A stretch of DNA of 33,583 bases, taken from contig QILK01000196.1 in NCBI GenBank assembly GCA_003233345.1, positions 1 through 33,583 of the forward strand. Reading direction: 5' to 3'. This stretch comes from Gammaproteobacteria bacterium. GTDB lineage: Bacteria; Pseudomonadota; Gammaproteobacteria; SZUA-21. A model generated the notes under the pieces. The model saw only the letters and a program-made list of their open reading frames with translations. It made no database searches and was not told the origin of the DNA. The first letter of the stretch is position 1; every line of letters begins with the position of its first letter. A program made the translations under genes and the position numbers. This document shows positions 23,692 to 33,065 of this stretch, piece by piece.

Positions 23692-24109
23692 CAAAGAGGT
23701 TTTTATTGTTGATACTGGACCCTTAGTTTCTTTTCTCAACAAGAATGAACCTTACCATGAATGGACAAAAAATCAATTCAACCAAATTTAACCGCCGCTT
23801 TTAACATGTGAATCTGTATTATCCGAAGTCTGTTTCTTAATAGGAAAAACAGGCAGTGATGCGTCAGTGGTTTTGGAATTTTTATCAAGAGGGATGATAT
23901 CCATTGGACTGTCATTCAAGAAAGAATATGAATCAATTAAGCGATTGCTAAAAAAGTATGCGGATGTGCCGATGTCACTGGCAGATGGGGGTATTGTTCG
24001 TTTATCAGAAATTCATTGGACTAGTCATGTTATTACATTTGATAGTGATTTTAGAGTGTATCGTAGAAATGGCCGAAATGTTATTCCAGTTATCATGCCG
24101 CCTAATTGA
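23681..24109 (+). pseudogene. PIN-domain (VapC-like) toxin with a nonsense codon
   Basis: Frame from ATG 23681 to TGA 24107-24109, 142 codons. It shows the PIN-domain pattern: VFIVDTGPLVSFLN with the first acidic residue D11, PPLLTCESVLSEVCFLIGK with the conserved Glu, and DVPMSLADGGIVRL, then HVITFDSDFRVYRR with the last acidic residues. The frame is unbroken except for one TAA at 23789-23791 (codon 37, FNQI-stop-PPLL). A single base change would restore it. The catalytic residues are otherwise all present, so the mutation is recent. Confidence 0.8.
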
Positions 24110-24251
24110 CGAGCAGTTACACAGAATTTCGTACAGCGCCCCTTTTGAGAATGTTTTTAAAATCTAAAACAAGAATTCTTGCGGGTGAAGGTATTAGAAA
24201 TCGTAAGGGTTAGAATAACCGTTTTTACAGGTTTCACTTTGAGATTCTATA

Positions 24252-24728
24252 ATGGAAGATTTGGAAAAAGACCTGGCTTATATGGGTAGTGCGTTGGCAT
24301 TGGCACAAAAAGCGCAATCGATTGATGAAGTGCCAGTGGGCGCACTGGTCGTATTAGATGATGAAGTGATCGGCGAAGGTTGGAACCAGCCCATTCGTAC
24401 TCACGATCCAACCGCGCACGCTGAATTAATGGCGATACGTCAGGCGGCAAATCATATTGGTAATTATCGATTGTTGGGTACGGTTATGTATGTCACCCTG
24501 GAACCTTGTTGTATGTGCGTTGGCGCGATGATACATGCGCGAATCAAGCGACTGGTCTACGCGGCTCCTGATTTAAAAACAGGTGCCGTTAGCAGTGCAT
24601 TTAATTTATTATCCGCTAAATCGCATAATCACACCATTGAAGTAAGCGCGGGTGTCTTGGAAGTGGAGTGTAGTCAGATACTTTCGGAATTCTTCAGTCA
24701 ACTACGTAAAAAACCCCGACGCTGTTAA
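24252..24728 (+). CDS. tadA: tRNA-specific adenosine deaminase
   Basis: Converts A34 to inosine in the tRNA-Arg(ACG) anticodon. The 158-residue protein has the cytidine-deaminase zinc site: H56 and catalytic E58 in HAELMA, and C86/C89 in EPCCMC. The substrate-binding NQPI region follows the family pattern. It converges with mltF across a shared hairpin. Confidence 0.96.
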   Translation: MEDLEKDLAYMGSALALAQKAQSIDEVPVGALVVLDDEVIGEGWNQPIRTHDPTAHAELMAIRQAANHIGNYRLLGTVMYVTLEPCCMCVGAMIHARIKRLVYAAPDLKTGAVSSAFNLLSAKSHNHTIEVSAGVLEVECSQILSEFFSQLRKKPRRC

Positions 24729-24787
24729 CAACAACCAGGGTAAGTCAGCTAGTGGCTTGCCGGTTGTTGGGTTTAACGCGTTTTTTT
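24725..24787. terminator. Bidirectional terminator between tadA and mltF
   Basis: AACAACC (24730-24736) pairs with GGTTGTT (24762-24768), extended by an inner GTAAG/CTTGC and an outer GTTAA/TTTAAC. On the plus strand a run of seven T follows at 24781-24787; on the minus strand GGGGTTTTTT follows. The hairpin covers the tadA stop region and the last codons of mltF, so the two convergent genes share it. Confidence 0.5.
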
Positions 24788-26325
24788 CTTTTGATTTTCC
24801 GTTTGCTTTTTTGCTTTGTCGTCGTCGCTTTGATTTCATTGCTGGCTTCGTTATTAGTTTTAACTGGATCCGGAGCAATCACCCGAGTATCGCCAGCAGA
24901 TTTTTTGGTGGTTGTTTTTGCCACGCTATGTAGCGCTTGGTTTTGCTCATAGCGAACCAGTAAATCATAGAAGCGGCGAATATTTCTGACATAGATCACC
25001 GGTTCATATCCCCGGGCGTAGCCAAAGCGGGCTTTTTTGTACCATTTTGCTTTGGTCAGTAAGGGCAGAGCTTTGCGTACATCAATCCACCGATAAGGAT
25101 CACCTTTGGTCTGGCGGACAATAATCTGCGCATCTACCAGGTGCAGACGCCCGACATTATAGGCGGCCAGTGCAAACCAGGTTCGGTCAGGGTCAGATAC
25201 CTGAATGTTTATTTTCTTTTTCATGCGGTTAAAATACTTTGCGCCCCCGGCAATGCTTTGGAACGGATCGCGCCTGTTCTTGATACGCATTTGTCGCGCG
25301 GTGCCACGTGTTAACATCATTAGGCCACGTACACCCGTTGGGGATACGGCTTTCGGATTCCACAAGGACTCCTGATAACCAATCGCGGCGAGCAAGCGCC
25401 AATCCATGTTATACCGCTTGGCTTCTTTTTGGAATGCGCGCCGGTATTTTGGCAGGCGTTCTTTTATATGTTTATGGTAACTGGTAATCTGAAAATAATT
25501 AAACTGATCAATATGGCCGTAGTATCTTTCTTTTAACTGCGCCAGTTTGCCGGATTTTTTCATTTGTAGAAAAAATTTTTGGGCCTCATTATACAGCGAA
25601 TTATCGTTGTCATTTCTAAATGCCCAGCCCAGGTTTTGCTTTACGATTTTTCCATTCTTGTCGTAGTTTTTTAGGTTGAAGGCGACACGCAGTTCCGGGT
25701 AGTAGCGTTGAATGGTAGCGACTTCGTTAGAATCGGCGATGGTATAGTCGAGATTTTTTCGCCAAACGTCATGCATTAGTTCTTCGGTTTCACTTTCCCG
25801 TGATTCTTCCCAGGATAGTGCAGGATATTTTTTCTTAATTTTGCGCAAGTGAGCCGAGTGTGCGCTACCGGACTTAATCCGCAGTTTGCCGGATAATCGA
25901 TTAGTAAATGATTTTGGTTTGGGTTTACCTAATCGATAGACCAGTTGTTGGGTGATCTCCTGATAAATGCTACCGAATCTAATATTTTTTTGCGGCGAGT
26001 TGGTAATCGTTAACCCGGCTGCTGCAAGATGGGCTTTGCGGTTTTCTACCAGCGTTAGAATATCTTCGTGGCGCTCGGGAATGATAAACTTTAGACGTAC
26101 GCCCAAGGAGCGGGCAAAACGGCTGGTCAATTCGTATTCAAGACCCATTTCTCCATACGGTCCATGAAAATAGGTGGTGGGTGACTGACGGGTTACAACA
26201 ATCAGGTAACCATCCTGTTTTACCCGGTCGAGAGCGGTTACTGCTCGATCAGAACAGGCTGTGACCAGGGTTCCAAAGAGTCCCATTATTGCTAATTTAG
26301 TAATATTTGATAAATTTTTACACAT
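24745..26325 (-). CDS. mltF: Membrane-bound lytic murein transglycosylase F
   Basis: Cleaves peptidoglycan glycan strands to 1,6-anhydro ends. The 526-residue lipoprotein has a signal and lipobox ending at C24 (LVTAC), an N-terminal solute-binding-like domain of type SBP_bac_3 (about residues 35-270, LIVVTRQSPTTYFHG) and a C-terminal SLT domain with the catalytic E319 (AAIGYQESLW, then SPTGVRGLMMLT). The long C-terminal tail (about 470-526) is Lys-rich and variable. Gene order tadA-mltF convergent is frequent in gammaproteobacteria. Confidence 0.94.
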   Translation of the reverse strand: MCKNLSNITKLAIMGLFGTLVTACSDRAVTALDRVKQDGYLIVVTRQSPTTYFHGPYGEMGLEYELTSRFARSLGVRLKFIIPERHEDILTLVENRKAHLAAAGLTITNSPQKNIRFGSIYQEITQQLVYRLGKPKPKSFTNRLSGKLRIKSGSAHSAHLRKIKKKYPALSWEESRESETEELMHDVWRKNLDYTIADSNEVATIQRYYPELRVAFNLKNYDKNGKIVKQNLGWAFRNDNDNSLYNEAQKFFLQMKKSGKLAQLKERYYGHIDQFNYFQITSYHKHIKERLPKYRRAFQKEAKRYNMDWRLLAAIGYQESLWNPKAVSPTGVRGLMMLTRGTARQMRIKNRRDPFQSIAGGAKYFNRMKKKINIQVSDPDRTWFALAAYNVGRLHLVDAQIIVRQTKGDPYRWIDVRKALPLLTKAKWYKKARFGYARGYEPVIYVRNIRRFYDLLVRYEQNQALHSVAKTTTKKSAGDTRVIAPDPVKTNNEASNEIKATTTKQKSKRKIKRKKRVKPNNRQATS

Positions 26326-26745
26326 ATAATTGATATTGCGACGTCATCATTATCTAGACTATTTTTATGTATGCAAGTTTCATTGCTAATTTTAAAAATT
26401 AGTTAAAAATCATACATAGAATCTTGTGAGATGGCCAACTAATACAGTGGAAAATCTGTCTCTAATCTTAGTACACGTGCAATTGATTCTATTATATACA
26501 ATCCTGTGGGGAAATATCCTGATTTATTATAATAAAATGGTAGATTAAAACTAGGAAGCCTATGGTTATTGCTTGGCTAATTTATAGCATGAGTTAACAA
26601 AACTAACAATTAGTAGTAATAACCTTTTTTTTACCGACCTTGTTTTTCTTCAGGATCGTGTATAATTAATTTCGGAAGCAAGCGATCCCTTCAAAAAATC
26701 TGGGTTGCTATATTGGTTTATTTATTGGAACTTTAAGGTTAACAA
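26326..26745. other. Intergenic region between mltF and an unknown gene
   Basis: 420 AT-rich bases without a coding frame. It must carry the mltF promoter (minus strand) and that of the next gene. TATAAT at 26661-26666, preceded by GTG, with TTGTTT 15 bases before, is a possible promoter for the gene at 26746. No repeats were noticed. Confidence 0.35.
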
Positions 26746-27354
26746 ATGATAAAAAAAGGGACACATGGAGCTTACAGTTGGTTTCAGCTAAATAACGACT
26801 ACTTAAGCTCGTTAATATTTGGCGTTCAAGAATTGGTGGTTGGCAAATATGTTGCCATCGTTGCTTACGATGGAGAGCCTTACCGTTTACGTTCTGATGA
26901 AATAAAGGCGGGTTGGCAACAAACCAATAGCGTTGCTCTCAGCCCTGTTGTACAGCGACCATTGGAGCTACCGGTTAACCAATTTGATGAATGGTATATC
27001 TTTCCACGACTGACGCCGTTTATGATTAAAGAGTCTTTTATTAATTATGGCGGTTTTTCGCTTTCCGATAAGAAAATGGATAATCCATTTCTTTCCAAGG
27101 CTTATCAGAAAAAATTAAACGAACATAGTGTTACCGGTAGTGCTAAGGAAGAGCGTTTTTGGAAACAATTGGAACTGGTGGAACCGGAAACTTATATTGC
27201 CGAAACCGACAAACTAATCATTGTTACCTCCAATCAGGATCTTGTTAAGCGCTTGGATCACTATTTTTCCAGTAAAGCGCTTAGTGTGACGGGTAAAAAC
27301 AGGTTTAGTAACAAAATACGAGAAACCTTCCAAAACTTACCAAAAAAAATCTAA
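26746..27354 (+). CDS. Unknown soluble protein
   Basis: A 202-residue protein that I do not recognise. It has no signal peptide or membrane helix. The start ATG 26746 follows AAGGTTAAC, a weak Shine-Dalgarno. The N-terminal half looks like a beta fold (VVGKYVAIVAYDGEPYRLRS) followed by a Phe/Tyr-rich middle (FDEWYIFPRLTPFM, FINYGGFSLSD). A helical C-terminus follows (KQLELVEPETYIAETDKLIIV, VKRLDHYF). It is a single gene bounded by a REPIN-like element. The codon usage resembles core genes, so it may be a lineage-specific chromosomal gene. Confidence 0.6.
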   Translation: MIKKGTHGAYSWFQLNNDYLSSLIFGVQELVVGKYVAIVAYDGEPYRLRSDEIKAGWQQTNSVALSPVVQRPLELPVNQFDEWYIFPRLTPFMIKESFINYGGFSLSDKKMDNPFLSKAYQKKLNEHSVTGSAKEERFWKQLELVEPETYIAETDKLIIVTSNQDLVKRLDHYFSSKALSVTGKNRFSNKIRETFQNLPKKI

Positions 27355-27381
27355 CGGGTTTGTCTTGATTCGGCGTTACCT

Positions 27382-27543
27382 GTAGCCCGGACTTCGCGCA
27401 GCGAACGCCGGGAAAAAAGCATAACTATCCTAAATTCTACTTAAATCTTACAATCTTCGTCAGTGTTAATTTTCTGGCACATCTCACGGTGCCATGGTGA
27501 CAATGTTCGCTCCCCGGCGTTCGCTACGCGAAGTCCGGGCTAC
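27382..27543. repeat. REPIN-like element, copy B (inverted relative to copy A)
   Basis: Arms at 27382-27412 and 27513-27543 are the same 31 bases as in copy A; the right arm has one mismatch (CTACGCG for CTGCGCG). Read in reverse complement, the 100-base spacer resembles that of copy A, with shared pieces such as GAACAT, ATGTGCC, GATTT and GAATTTA in the same order. So the whole unit, not only the arms, is shared, and this copy is turned round. Confidence 0.8.
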
Positions 27544-27575
27544 GGGGTTATATAAAAAATTATTTTGGTAGTGCA

Positions 27576-29093
27576 TTAGGATCTTGTGCTACCTATTTTA
27601 ATCTTCCAGATCTGTGGGCCTGTTTGGTGTATTGATTCACCGTCAGGGGTTACCGCGACGGTGACGGGCATGTTTTCAACTTCAAATTCATATATTGCCT
27701 CCATACCCAGCTCGGGAAAGGCGATGATTTTTGCCGATTTAATGGCTTTGGAGACTAGATAGGCGGCACCACCGGTGGCAATCAGATAAACCGATTGATG
27801 TTTTTTAATGGCGGCTATTCCGCTCGGACCGCGTTCGGCTTTGCCAATCATACCTAAAAGACCAGTGGCACCCAGCAGGGTATCGGTGAACTTGTCCATT
27901 CGGGTGGCAGTGGTCGGCCCTGCAGGCCCCAGGACTTCGCCGGGTGCGGGGTCTACTGGTCCAACGTAATATATAAATCGGTTGTTAAAATCGAGTCCGG
28001 GTGGAAAGGCTTCGCCTTTTTTTATCATATCGGTTAGTTTTTTATGGACGGCGTCGCGACCCGTCAAAATTTTTCCTGAAATTAACAAGCTGTCACCGCT
28101 GCGCCATGACAATATATCTTTGCGTTTGATGTTATCGATATCAATTTTTGTTGATGTATTTTGTGTATCAAGATTAATATCGGGCCAACAGTCCGGGGCC
28201 GGGGGGACGAGTTTGGCCGGTCCCGAACCATCCAGTGTAAAATGTATATGCCGGGTTGCGGCGCAGTTAGGAATCAGTGCCACCGGTTTTGATGCGGCGT
28301 GGGTAGGGTAATCAAGTACCTTGACGTCAAGGACGGTTACCAGGCCGCCTAATCCTTGCGCGCCAATGCCGAGCTGGTTGATCCGTTCATATAAATCAAT
28401 ACGCAGTTTTTCGGCGGTTGTTTTTGCACCTGCCTGTATCAATGTTTGAATATTAATGGGTTCCAATAGCGATTGCTTGGCCATCAACATGGCTTTTTCT
28501 GCGGTACCACCGATACCGATTCCGATGATGCCGGGTGGGCACCAGCCAGCACCGAGTTTAGGAATGGTTTTCAAAACCCATTCAGCAACATCATCACTGG
28601 GGTTTAAAACGGTAAAGGTGGCTTTATTTTCAGAACCGCCACCTTTGGCGGCGACGATAACGGAAACCTGATTGCCGGGAACGATGCGCATGACGATGAC
28701 CGCCGGTGTATTGTCGCCGGTATTCTTGCGTAATCCATCCGGGTCGGCAACGACAGACGCTCTGAGAGGATTTTCCTTGTGTGTGTAGGCGCGATGTACA
28801 CCGGCGTTAATGGCGTCTTCTATCGAGGGATAGCTCTGATCCCAGCTGGTTTGCATTCCGACCTCGAGAAAGACATTGATGATGCCGGTATCCTGGCAGA
28901 TCGGGCGTTTGCCATCGGCACACATTTTTGAATTAACCAGTATTTGTGCAATTGCATTTTTTGCCGCCACAGATTGCTCAGATTCATAGGCGCTGGTTAA
29001 GGCCTTAATAAAATCTTCTGAGTGATAATAAGAGATAAACTGCAATGCGTCGGCAATACTTTCGCTCAGATCGCTAAGCTTGATCATTGTCAT
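27576..29093 (-). CDS. Class I fumarate hydratase
   Basis: Iron-sulfur fumarase of the TCA cycle, fumarate to L-malate. The 505-residue protein combines the alpha part (start KLSDLSESIADALQFISYYH, then GKRPICQDTGIINVFLEVG with an FeS Cys, and IPNCAATRHIHF) and the beta part (VGPVDPAPGEVLGPAGPTTATRMD, then GMIGKAERG). Both are fused in one chain as in FumA/FumB. The other cysteines expected for the [4Fe-4S] cluster are in the ICQ, NCA and WCP regions. It is divergent from the SoxW-like gene. Whether FumA or FumB is meant cannot be told. Confidence 0.95.
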   Translation of the reverse strand: MTMIKLSDLSESIADALQFISYYHSEDFIKALTSAYESEQSVAAKNAIAQILVNSKMCADGKRPICQDTGIINVFLEVGMQTSWDQSYPSIEDAINAGVHRAYTHKENPLRASVVADPDGLRKNTGDNTPAVIVMRIVPGNQVSVIVAAKGGGSENKATFTVLNPSDDVAEWVLKTIPKLGAGWCPPGIIGIGIGGTAEKAMLMAKQSLLEPINIQTLIQAGAKTTAEKLRIDLYERINQLGIGAQGLGGLVTVLDVKVLDYPTHAASKPVALIPNCAATRHIHFTLDGSGPAKLVPPAPDCWPDINLDTQNTSTKIDIDNIKRKDILSWRSGDSLLISGKILTGRDAVHKKLTDMIKKGEAFPPGLDFNNRFIYYVGPVDPAPGEVLGPAGPTTATRMDKFTDTLLGATGLLGMIGKAERGPSGIAAIKKHQSVYLIATGGAAYLVSKAIKSAKIIAFPELGMEAIYEFEVENMPVTVAVTPDGESIHQTGPQIWKIKIGSTRS

Positions 29094-29237
29094 GGGGTTC
29101 GGTCGCCTTAAATGCTTTACAATTTCATTCTAATGGAACAAATGCTTTAATTGAAGGTCAAAATCTGAAATCACGGGTGAATTTCAGTAATATTATTCCG
29201 CAGCTGTGTTGCAGGTGCGGCTCTTTGGGAGGAATTA

Positions 29238-29765
29238 ATGAATAGATTAAAAATAGGCGTCTTATTATTAGCAATGGTATTGCTACCCGCTTGGTCTTTT
29301 GCCGACGATTTTCTTGAAAAAAGTCTGGGTGATTTTTCTGAGGAACTGGACCTGGCCAAAAGCAAAGGTAAAAAGGGCGTTTTAATATTTTTTGAGCAAG
29401 AGGGTTGCCCCTATTGTCACAAAATGAAGACCACTATATTTAATAAAAGTGATGTGCAAAAATATTTTAGCAAGCATTTTCTGGTTTTTTCCGTGGACAT
29501 CAAGCGCCAGGAAGAGATCAAGGATTTTCAAGGGAAAGAGACAACACAAAAGCAGTTTTTCTATCGAATAAGCAATAATCGTGATGCCACGCCAGTCATG
29601 GCGTTTTTTGATTTGCAGGGAAAGATGGTGGTTCGCTATATTGGTGCGACCGCTGACGCTAAAGAGTTTATGATGCTCGGCGCCTATGCAGCGACTAAAG
29701 CCTATACCAAGAAACCTTTTTCCAAGTATAAAATTGAAAACAAGAATAACTTGTCGTCAAAATAA
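29238..29765 (+). CDS. Secreted thioredoxin-fold protein, SoxW-like
   Basis: A 175-residue protein with a signal peptide (about residues 1-22, WSFA then DDF) and a thioredoxin fold with the redox pair C57/C60 in EQEGCPYCHKM. The cis-Pro segment DATPVMAFFD follows. The sequence GVLIFFEQEGCPYC and the GATADAKEFMMLGAY region are typical of the SoxW/thioredoxin_7-like periplasmic family. A periplasmic disulfide reductase or isomerase role is likely. Start ATG 29238 follows GGGAGGAATT, a strong ribosome-binding site. Confidence 0.8.
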   Translation: MNRLKIGVLLLAMVLLPAWSFADDFLEKSLGDFSEELDLAKSKGKKGVLIFFEQEGCPYCHKMKTTIFNKSDVQKYFSKHFLVFSVDIKRQEEIKDFQGKETTQKQFFYRISNNRDATPVMAFFDLQGKMVVRYIGATADAKEFMMLGAYAATKAYTKKPFSKYKIENKNNLSSK

Positions 29766-29874
29766 ATAGTGCATTGACTGAAAATTATGTCGTTTAAACC
29801 GTGGCGTTAGGCGATTATTACGTTACTATTAGACATGGAGGTCGGGTATAAGGTCGTTACCCAAAATTTAGTAT

Positions 29875-30144
29875 ATGAATATATGTCAAAAATGCATTGT
29901 ATCAGGCAAGGTTCAGGGTGTGTTTTATCGTGTTTCTGTACAGGAAGTATCGCTGGATAAAGGTGTCAACGGTTGGGCGAAAAATCTTCCAGACGGTAGC
30001 GTCGAAATAGTATTGTGCGGCGACAGCCAGGCGGTTGCTTATGTTGGTGAATGGTTATGGGCAGGCCCGCCTTATGCCGATGTTGTTAACGTTGTTTGCG
30101 AGCCACTGGATTATCAGCAGTTATCCGAATTTAAAATCAAATAG
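29875..30144 (+). CDS. acyP: Acylphosphatase
   Basis: Hydrolyses acyl phosphates. The 89-residue protein is of normal length with both signature stretches: SGKVQGVFYR with the phosphate-binding R19, and GWAKNLPDGSVEIVLCG with the catalytic N37. It starts at ATG 29875 and converges with proS, 12 bases away. Confidence 0.93.
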   Translation: MNICQKCIVSGKVQGVFYRVSVQEVSLDKGVNGWAKNLPDGSVEIVLCGDSQAVAYVGEWLWAGPPYADVVNVVCEPLDYQQLSEFKIK

Positions 30145-30156
30145 CAAACCGGTTGT

Positions 30157-31860
30157 TCAAAGCTTCTCTCGTAGAAAACTGATGATTTTATCCAGAGGAA
30201 TGTCTGTCGTATTTTGATCCCGACGTCCTTTATATTCAATAATGTTATTATCCAGTCCTCTTTCAGCGATGACTATCCGATGCGGTATACCTATCAACTC
30301 CATGGTCGCAAACATGACCCCGGGTCGTTGTTGCGTGTTTTCGAATAAAACATCGATACCCGCGTTGAGGAGATCCTGGTATAAGGACTCGGCGGCCTTT
30401 CGTACCCGATGGGATTTGTGCATATTCAGTGGCAATAGTGCCACCTGAAACGGCGCGATGGTGTCAGGCCAGACGATACCATTATCATCATGGTTTTGTT
30501 CTATGGCAGCGGCGACGATACGGGTAATCCCGATGCCATAACATCCCATTGTCATATTGACAGATTTACCGGCTTCATTTAGTACAGTGGCTTTCATCTT
30601 GGAACTGTATTCTGTACCCAGCTGAAATATATGACCCACCTCGATACCGCGGGCGATAGACAGGGTGCCCTTGCCATCTGGACTGGGGTCGCCGGCGACC
30701 GCGTTACGGATATCGGCGACGATAGGAATTGAGACATCACGCTCCCAATTACAACCGGTGAAATGCTTGTCGATCTCATTGGCACCACAGACAAAATCGC
30801 TTAATTGGGCGGCAGCATGATCAACAATAAGCGTCAGTTTAAGATCGACAGGTCCAATAAAGCCGGGTGGGCAAGCGATCGCTTTTTGGATCTCTTCTGC
30901 GGATGCCAGCACTAATGGTTCGGCAATGTTATCAAGTTTTTGTGCCTTGATCAGATTAAGCGCGTGATCACCACGGAGTACCAGGGCAAACAGTTTTTGT
31001 TCGCTATCTTTTACGATAAGGGTTTTAACACACTGTTGTGGTTTTATTTTTAAAAATTTTGTGATTTGCTCGATACTATGTTGCTTTGGTGTCTCCACTT
31101 TAGTCAGGTCCATTTGACCTGCCTGGCGGTTTTTATTGGAGGGCAAAGCAGATGCCTGTTCAATATTGGCGGCATACTGACTTTGATCAGAAAAACAGAT
31201 CGCGTCTTCACCGGAATCAGCAAGCACATGGAATTCATGTGACTGGCTGCCACCAATCGATCCCGAATCCGCTTCCACCGGTCTGAACTTTAGGCCAAGG
31301 CGGTTAAATATATTGGTATAGGCCAGGTGCATGCGCTCATAGGTTTCCTGCAATGAAGCATCCGTCAGGTGAAACGAGTAGGCATCTTTCATAATAAATT
31401 CGCGTGAGCGCATAACCCCAAAGCGGGGTCGAATCTCGTCGCGAAATTTTGTCTGTATCTGGTAAAAGGTAAGCGGCAACTGCTTATAGCTGCGTATTTC
31501 GTTGCGCACGATATCGGTGATGACTTCCTCGTGTGTCGGACCAAAGCAAAACTCGCGCTGATGACGGTCTTTTAACCTTAACAACTCCGGACCGTATTTA
31601 TCCCAACGTTCGGACTCCAGCCATAACTCGGACGGTTGAATGGCTGGCATGAGTAATTCCTGGGCGTGTGCGGCATTCATTTCTTCGCGTACAATCGCTT
31701 CGACTTTTCGCACGATGCGTAAGCCCAGTGGCAGCCAACTGTAAACGCCAGAAGCCTGCTTGCGGATCATGCCACTGCGGAGCATGAGTTTATGGCTAAT
31801 AATTTCCGCGTCGGCGGGAATTTCTTTTAATGTCGGGATTAAAAAATGACTGCGTAACAT
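30157..31860 (-). CDS. proS: Prolyl-tRNA synthetase
   Basis: Class IIa synthetase of the bacterial type that charges tRNA-Pro. The 567 residues contain motif 1 region ([10 protein letters not shown]), motif 2 ([26 protein letters not shown]), the YbaK-like editing domain insertion (about residues 225-385), motif 3 ([17 protein letters not shown]) and the C-terminal anticodon-binding domain. The editing domain should remove Ala mischarged on tRNA-Pro. Start ATG 31860. Confidence 0.97.
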   Translation of the reverse strand: MLRSHFLIPTLKEIPADAEIISHKLMLRSGMIRKQASGVYSWLPLGLRIVRKVEAIVREEMNAAHAQELLMPAIQPSELWLESERWDKYGPELLRLKDRHQREFCFGPTHEEVITDIVRNEIRSYKQLPLTFYQIQTKFRDEIRPRFGVMRSREFIMKDAYSFHLTDASLQETYERMHLAYTNIFNRLGLKFRPVEADSGSIGGSQSHEFHVLADSGEDAICFSDQSQYAANIEQASALPSNKNRQAGQMDLTKVETPKQHSIEQITKFLKIKPQQCVKTLIVKDSEQKLFALVLRGDHALNLIKAQKLDNIAEPLVLASAEEIQKAIACPPGFIGPVDLKLTLIVDHAAAQLSDFVCGANEIDKHFTGCNWERDVSIPIVADIRNAVAGDPSPDGKGTLSIARGIEVGHIFQLGTEYSSKMKATVLNEAGKSVNMTMGCYGIGITRIVAAAIEQNHDDNGIVWPDTIAPFQVALLPLNMHKSHRVRKAAESLYQDLLNAGIDVLFENTQQRPGVMFATMELIGIPHRIVIAERGLDNNIIEYKGRRDQNTTDIPLDKIISFLREKL

Positions 31861-31887
31861 AGTTGTTTAATTTGTCTCGTTTAATAG

Positions 31888-32232
31888 TTAAAAGGTTTTG
31901 CTATCCCATCCCCACATAGGGCGTTCAGCGTTGGCAAACTCAATGTAGATGCGATCTGGATTAACACCAAGTTCGGTATTCACCAGTTGGCATAATGCGG
32001 CTGATAACATTGTTGTTTTATCGTCGGGTAAACCAATACTCTTCAGTTCCATATAGACCAGCGGTAATGATGTACCTGCAAACAGCATGGTCTTGCGGTC
32101 ATCGATTGCCACCATAACATAGCGTTCGGGTTTACCTAATTGCTCGGCGACGACACGGGATGCCTTTGCTGACAGTTCGATTCCTTGCGCATTTTCGAGT
32201 GTACAATTAGTTTGAATTTTTAGGTAGGGCAA
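31888..32232 (-). CDS. MIF/tautomerase-superfamily protein
   Basis: A 114-residue protein with the MIF fold. P2, exposed after removal of Met, is the catalytic base, and the start MPYLKIQTN is typical. The sequences KASRVVAEQLGKPERYVMV and TELGVNPDRIYIEF correspond to the conserved helix and final strand. Bacterial relatives are poorly characterised. It lies 27 bases upstream of proS on the same strand, so they may share a transcript. Confidence 0.85.
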   Translation of the reverse strand: MPYLKIQTNCTLENAQGIELSAKASRVVAEQLGKPERYVMVAIDDRKTMLFAGTSLPLVYMELKSIGLPDDKTTMLSAALCQLVNTELGVNPDRIYIEFANAERPMWGWDSKTF

Positions 32233-32322
32233 TGGTCACTAATCCTGATTATCAATCGGACAGCTAGTTTCCCATAGTTTGAGATTTTTTGAAACCGTGA
32301 ATAAGGATTCGTATAAACGTAA

Positions 32323-32763
32323 TCAGGAGCAGTATTGATCCACCAGATCTTGTTGTGTCTTGATCAAGGTGCCGCGTTCATCATGAGTAACAACTGATAC
32401 CTGGTCGCCATCCTTCTTTCGAACGATGTTATGTGGTTTTTTTAACAGGGCGATATTTTTCTGTGCAATTGCGCAACGCATGGTATTTTGCGCTTTTTGC
32501 TTGGCTTTTACACTCGTGGGTTTGCTGTCCTTTTTTACCGATTTTTGTTTACGGACGATCGGAGGAGAGCTATCTGCGCGGGTATCGGGTTCAGCGACCG
32601 CTTGGGCCTGGTATTGATCGGGCGGATACTGGCCATAATGCACCTGGTTATCTTTATCGGTCCATTTATACATTTCTGCTAGAACCGATTGATTAAACAG
32701 TAATAACCCTATTGAAAAAAGTGAGCAGGCAGTGATAAGTCTGAATAGTTTAGTGATAGTCAT
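32323..32763 (-). CDS. DUF4124-domain periplasmic protein
   Basis: A 146-residue protein with a signal peptide (cut near residue 29, VLA then EMYKW). The following EMYKWTDKDNQVHYGQYPPD is the DUF4124 motif (YKW-x-D-x-x-G/N-x-VHY-x-x-xPP), found in many gammaproteobacterial envelope proteins. The rest is Lys/Gln-rich and probably unstructured, with two Cys near the middle and end (RCAIAQKN, QYCS). The function is unknown. Confidence 0.8.
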   Translation of the reverse strand: MTITKLFRLITACSLFSIGLLLFNQSVLAEMYKWTDKDNQVHYGQYPPDQYQAQAVAEPDTRADSSPPIVRKQKSVKKDSKPTSVKAKQKAQNTMRCAIAQKNIALLKKPHNIVRKKDGDQVSVVTHDERGTLIKTQQDLVDQYCS

Positions 32764-33065
32764 GTTTAGTGGTTGCAGATCCGATTTAGCCTTTCATATC
32801 TCTATTGCGGATAATCATTGCATAAACTTTAACTTTCTGGATTGATAATTGTCCCTATTTTAAATAGGCGTATCGATAAGCGATGAGAATTCCGGGCGTG
32901 GGTGCCTTAGCCTGAATTGATTCCGGCACATGTTGATAATTGTTAACAGCTAATTATTGGTATTAAAGTTCTCACCGGCGTTCAAAATCGTGTAGAATCC
33001 GATTCATTAAACCATATATTTTTTGGCATTTATTTATTTTATACTGAAATTAACTGTGTTAGGCA
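32764..33065. other. Intergenic region before ilvB
   Basis: 302 bases between divergent genes. No leader peptide rich in branched-chain amino-acid codons is evident, so an attenuator of the classical type is not supported. A TAGAAT at about 32992-32997 could be a -10 box for ilvB. The rest shows nothing distinct. Confidence 0.35.

Noticed and set aside
24248-24253. TATAAT as tadA promoter
   Set aside because: The hexamer overlaps the ATG at 24252, so it cannot drive a transcript with this start.
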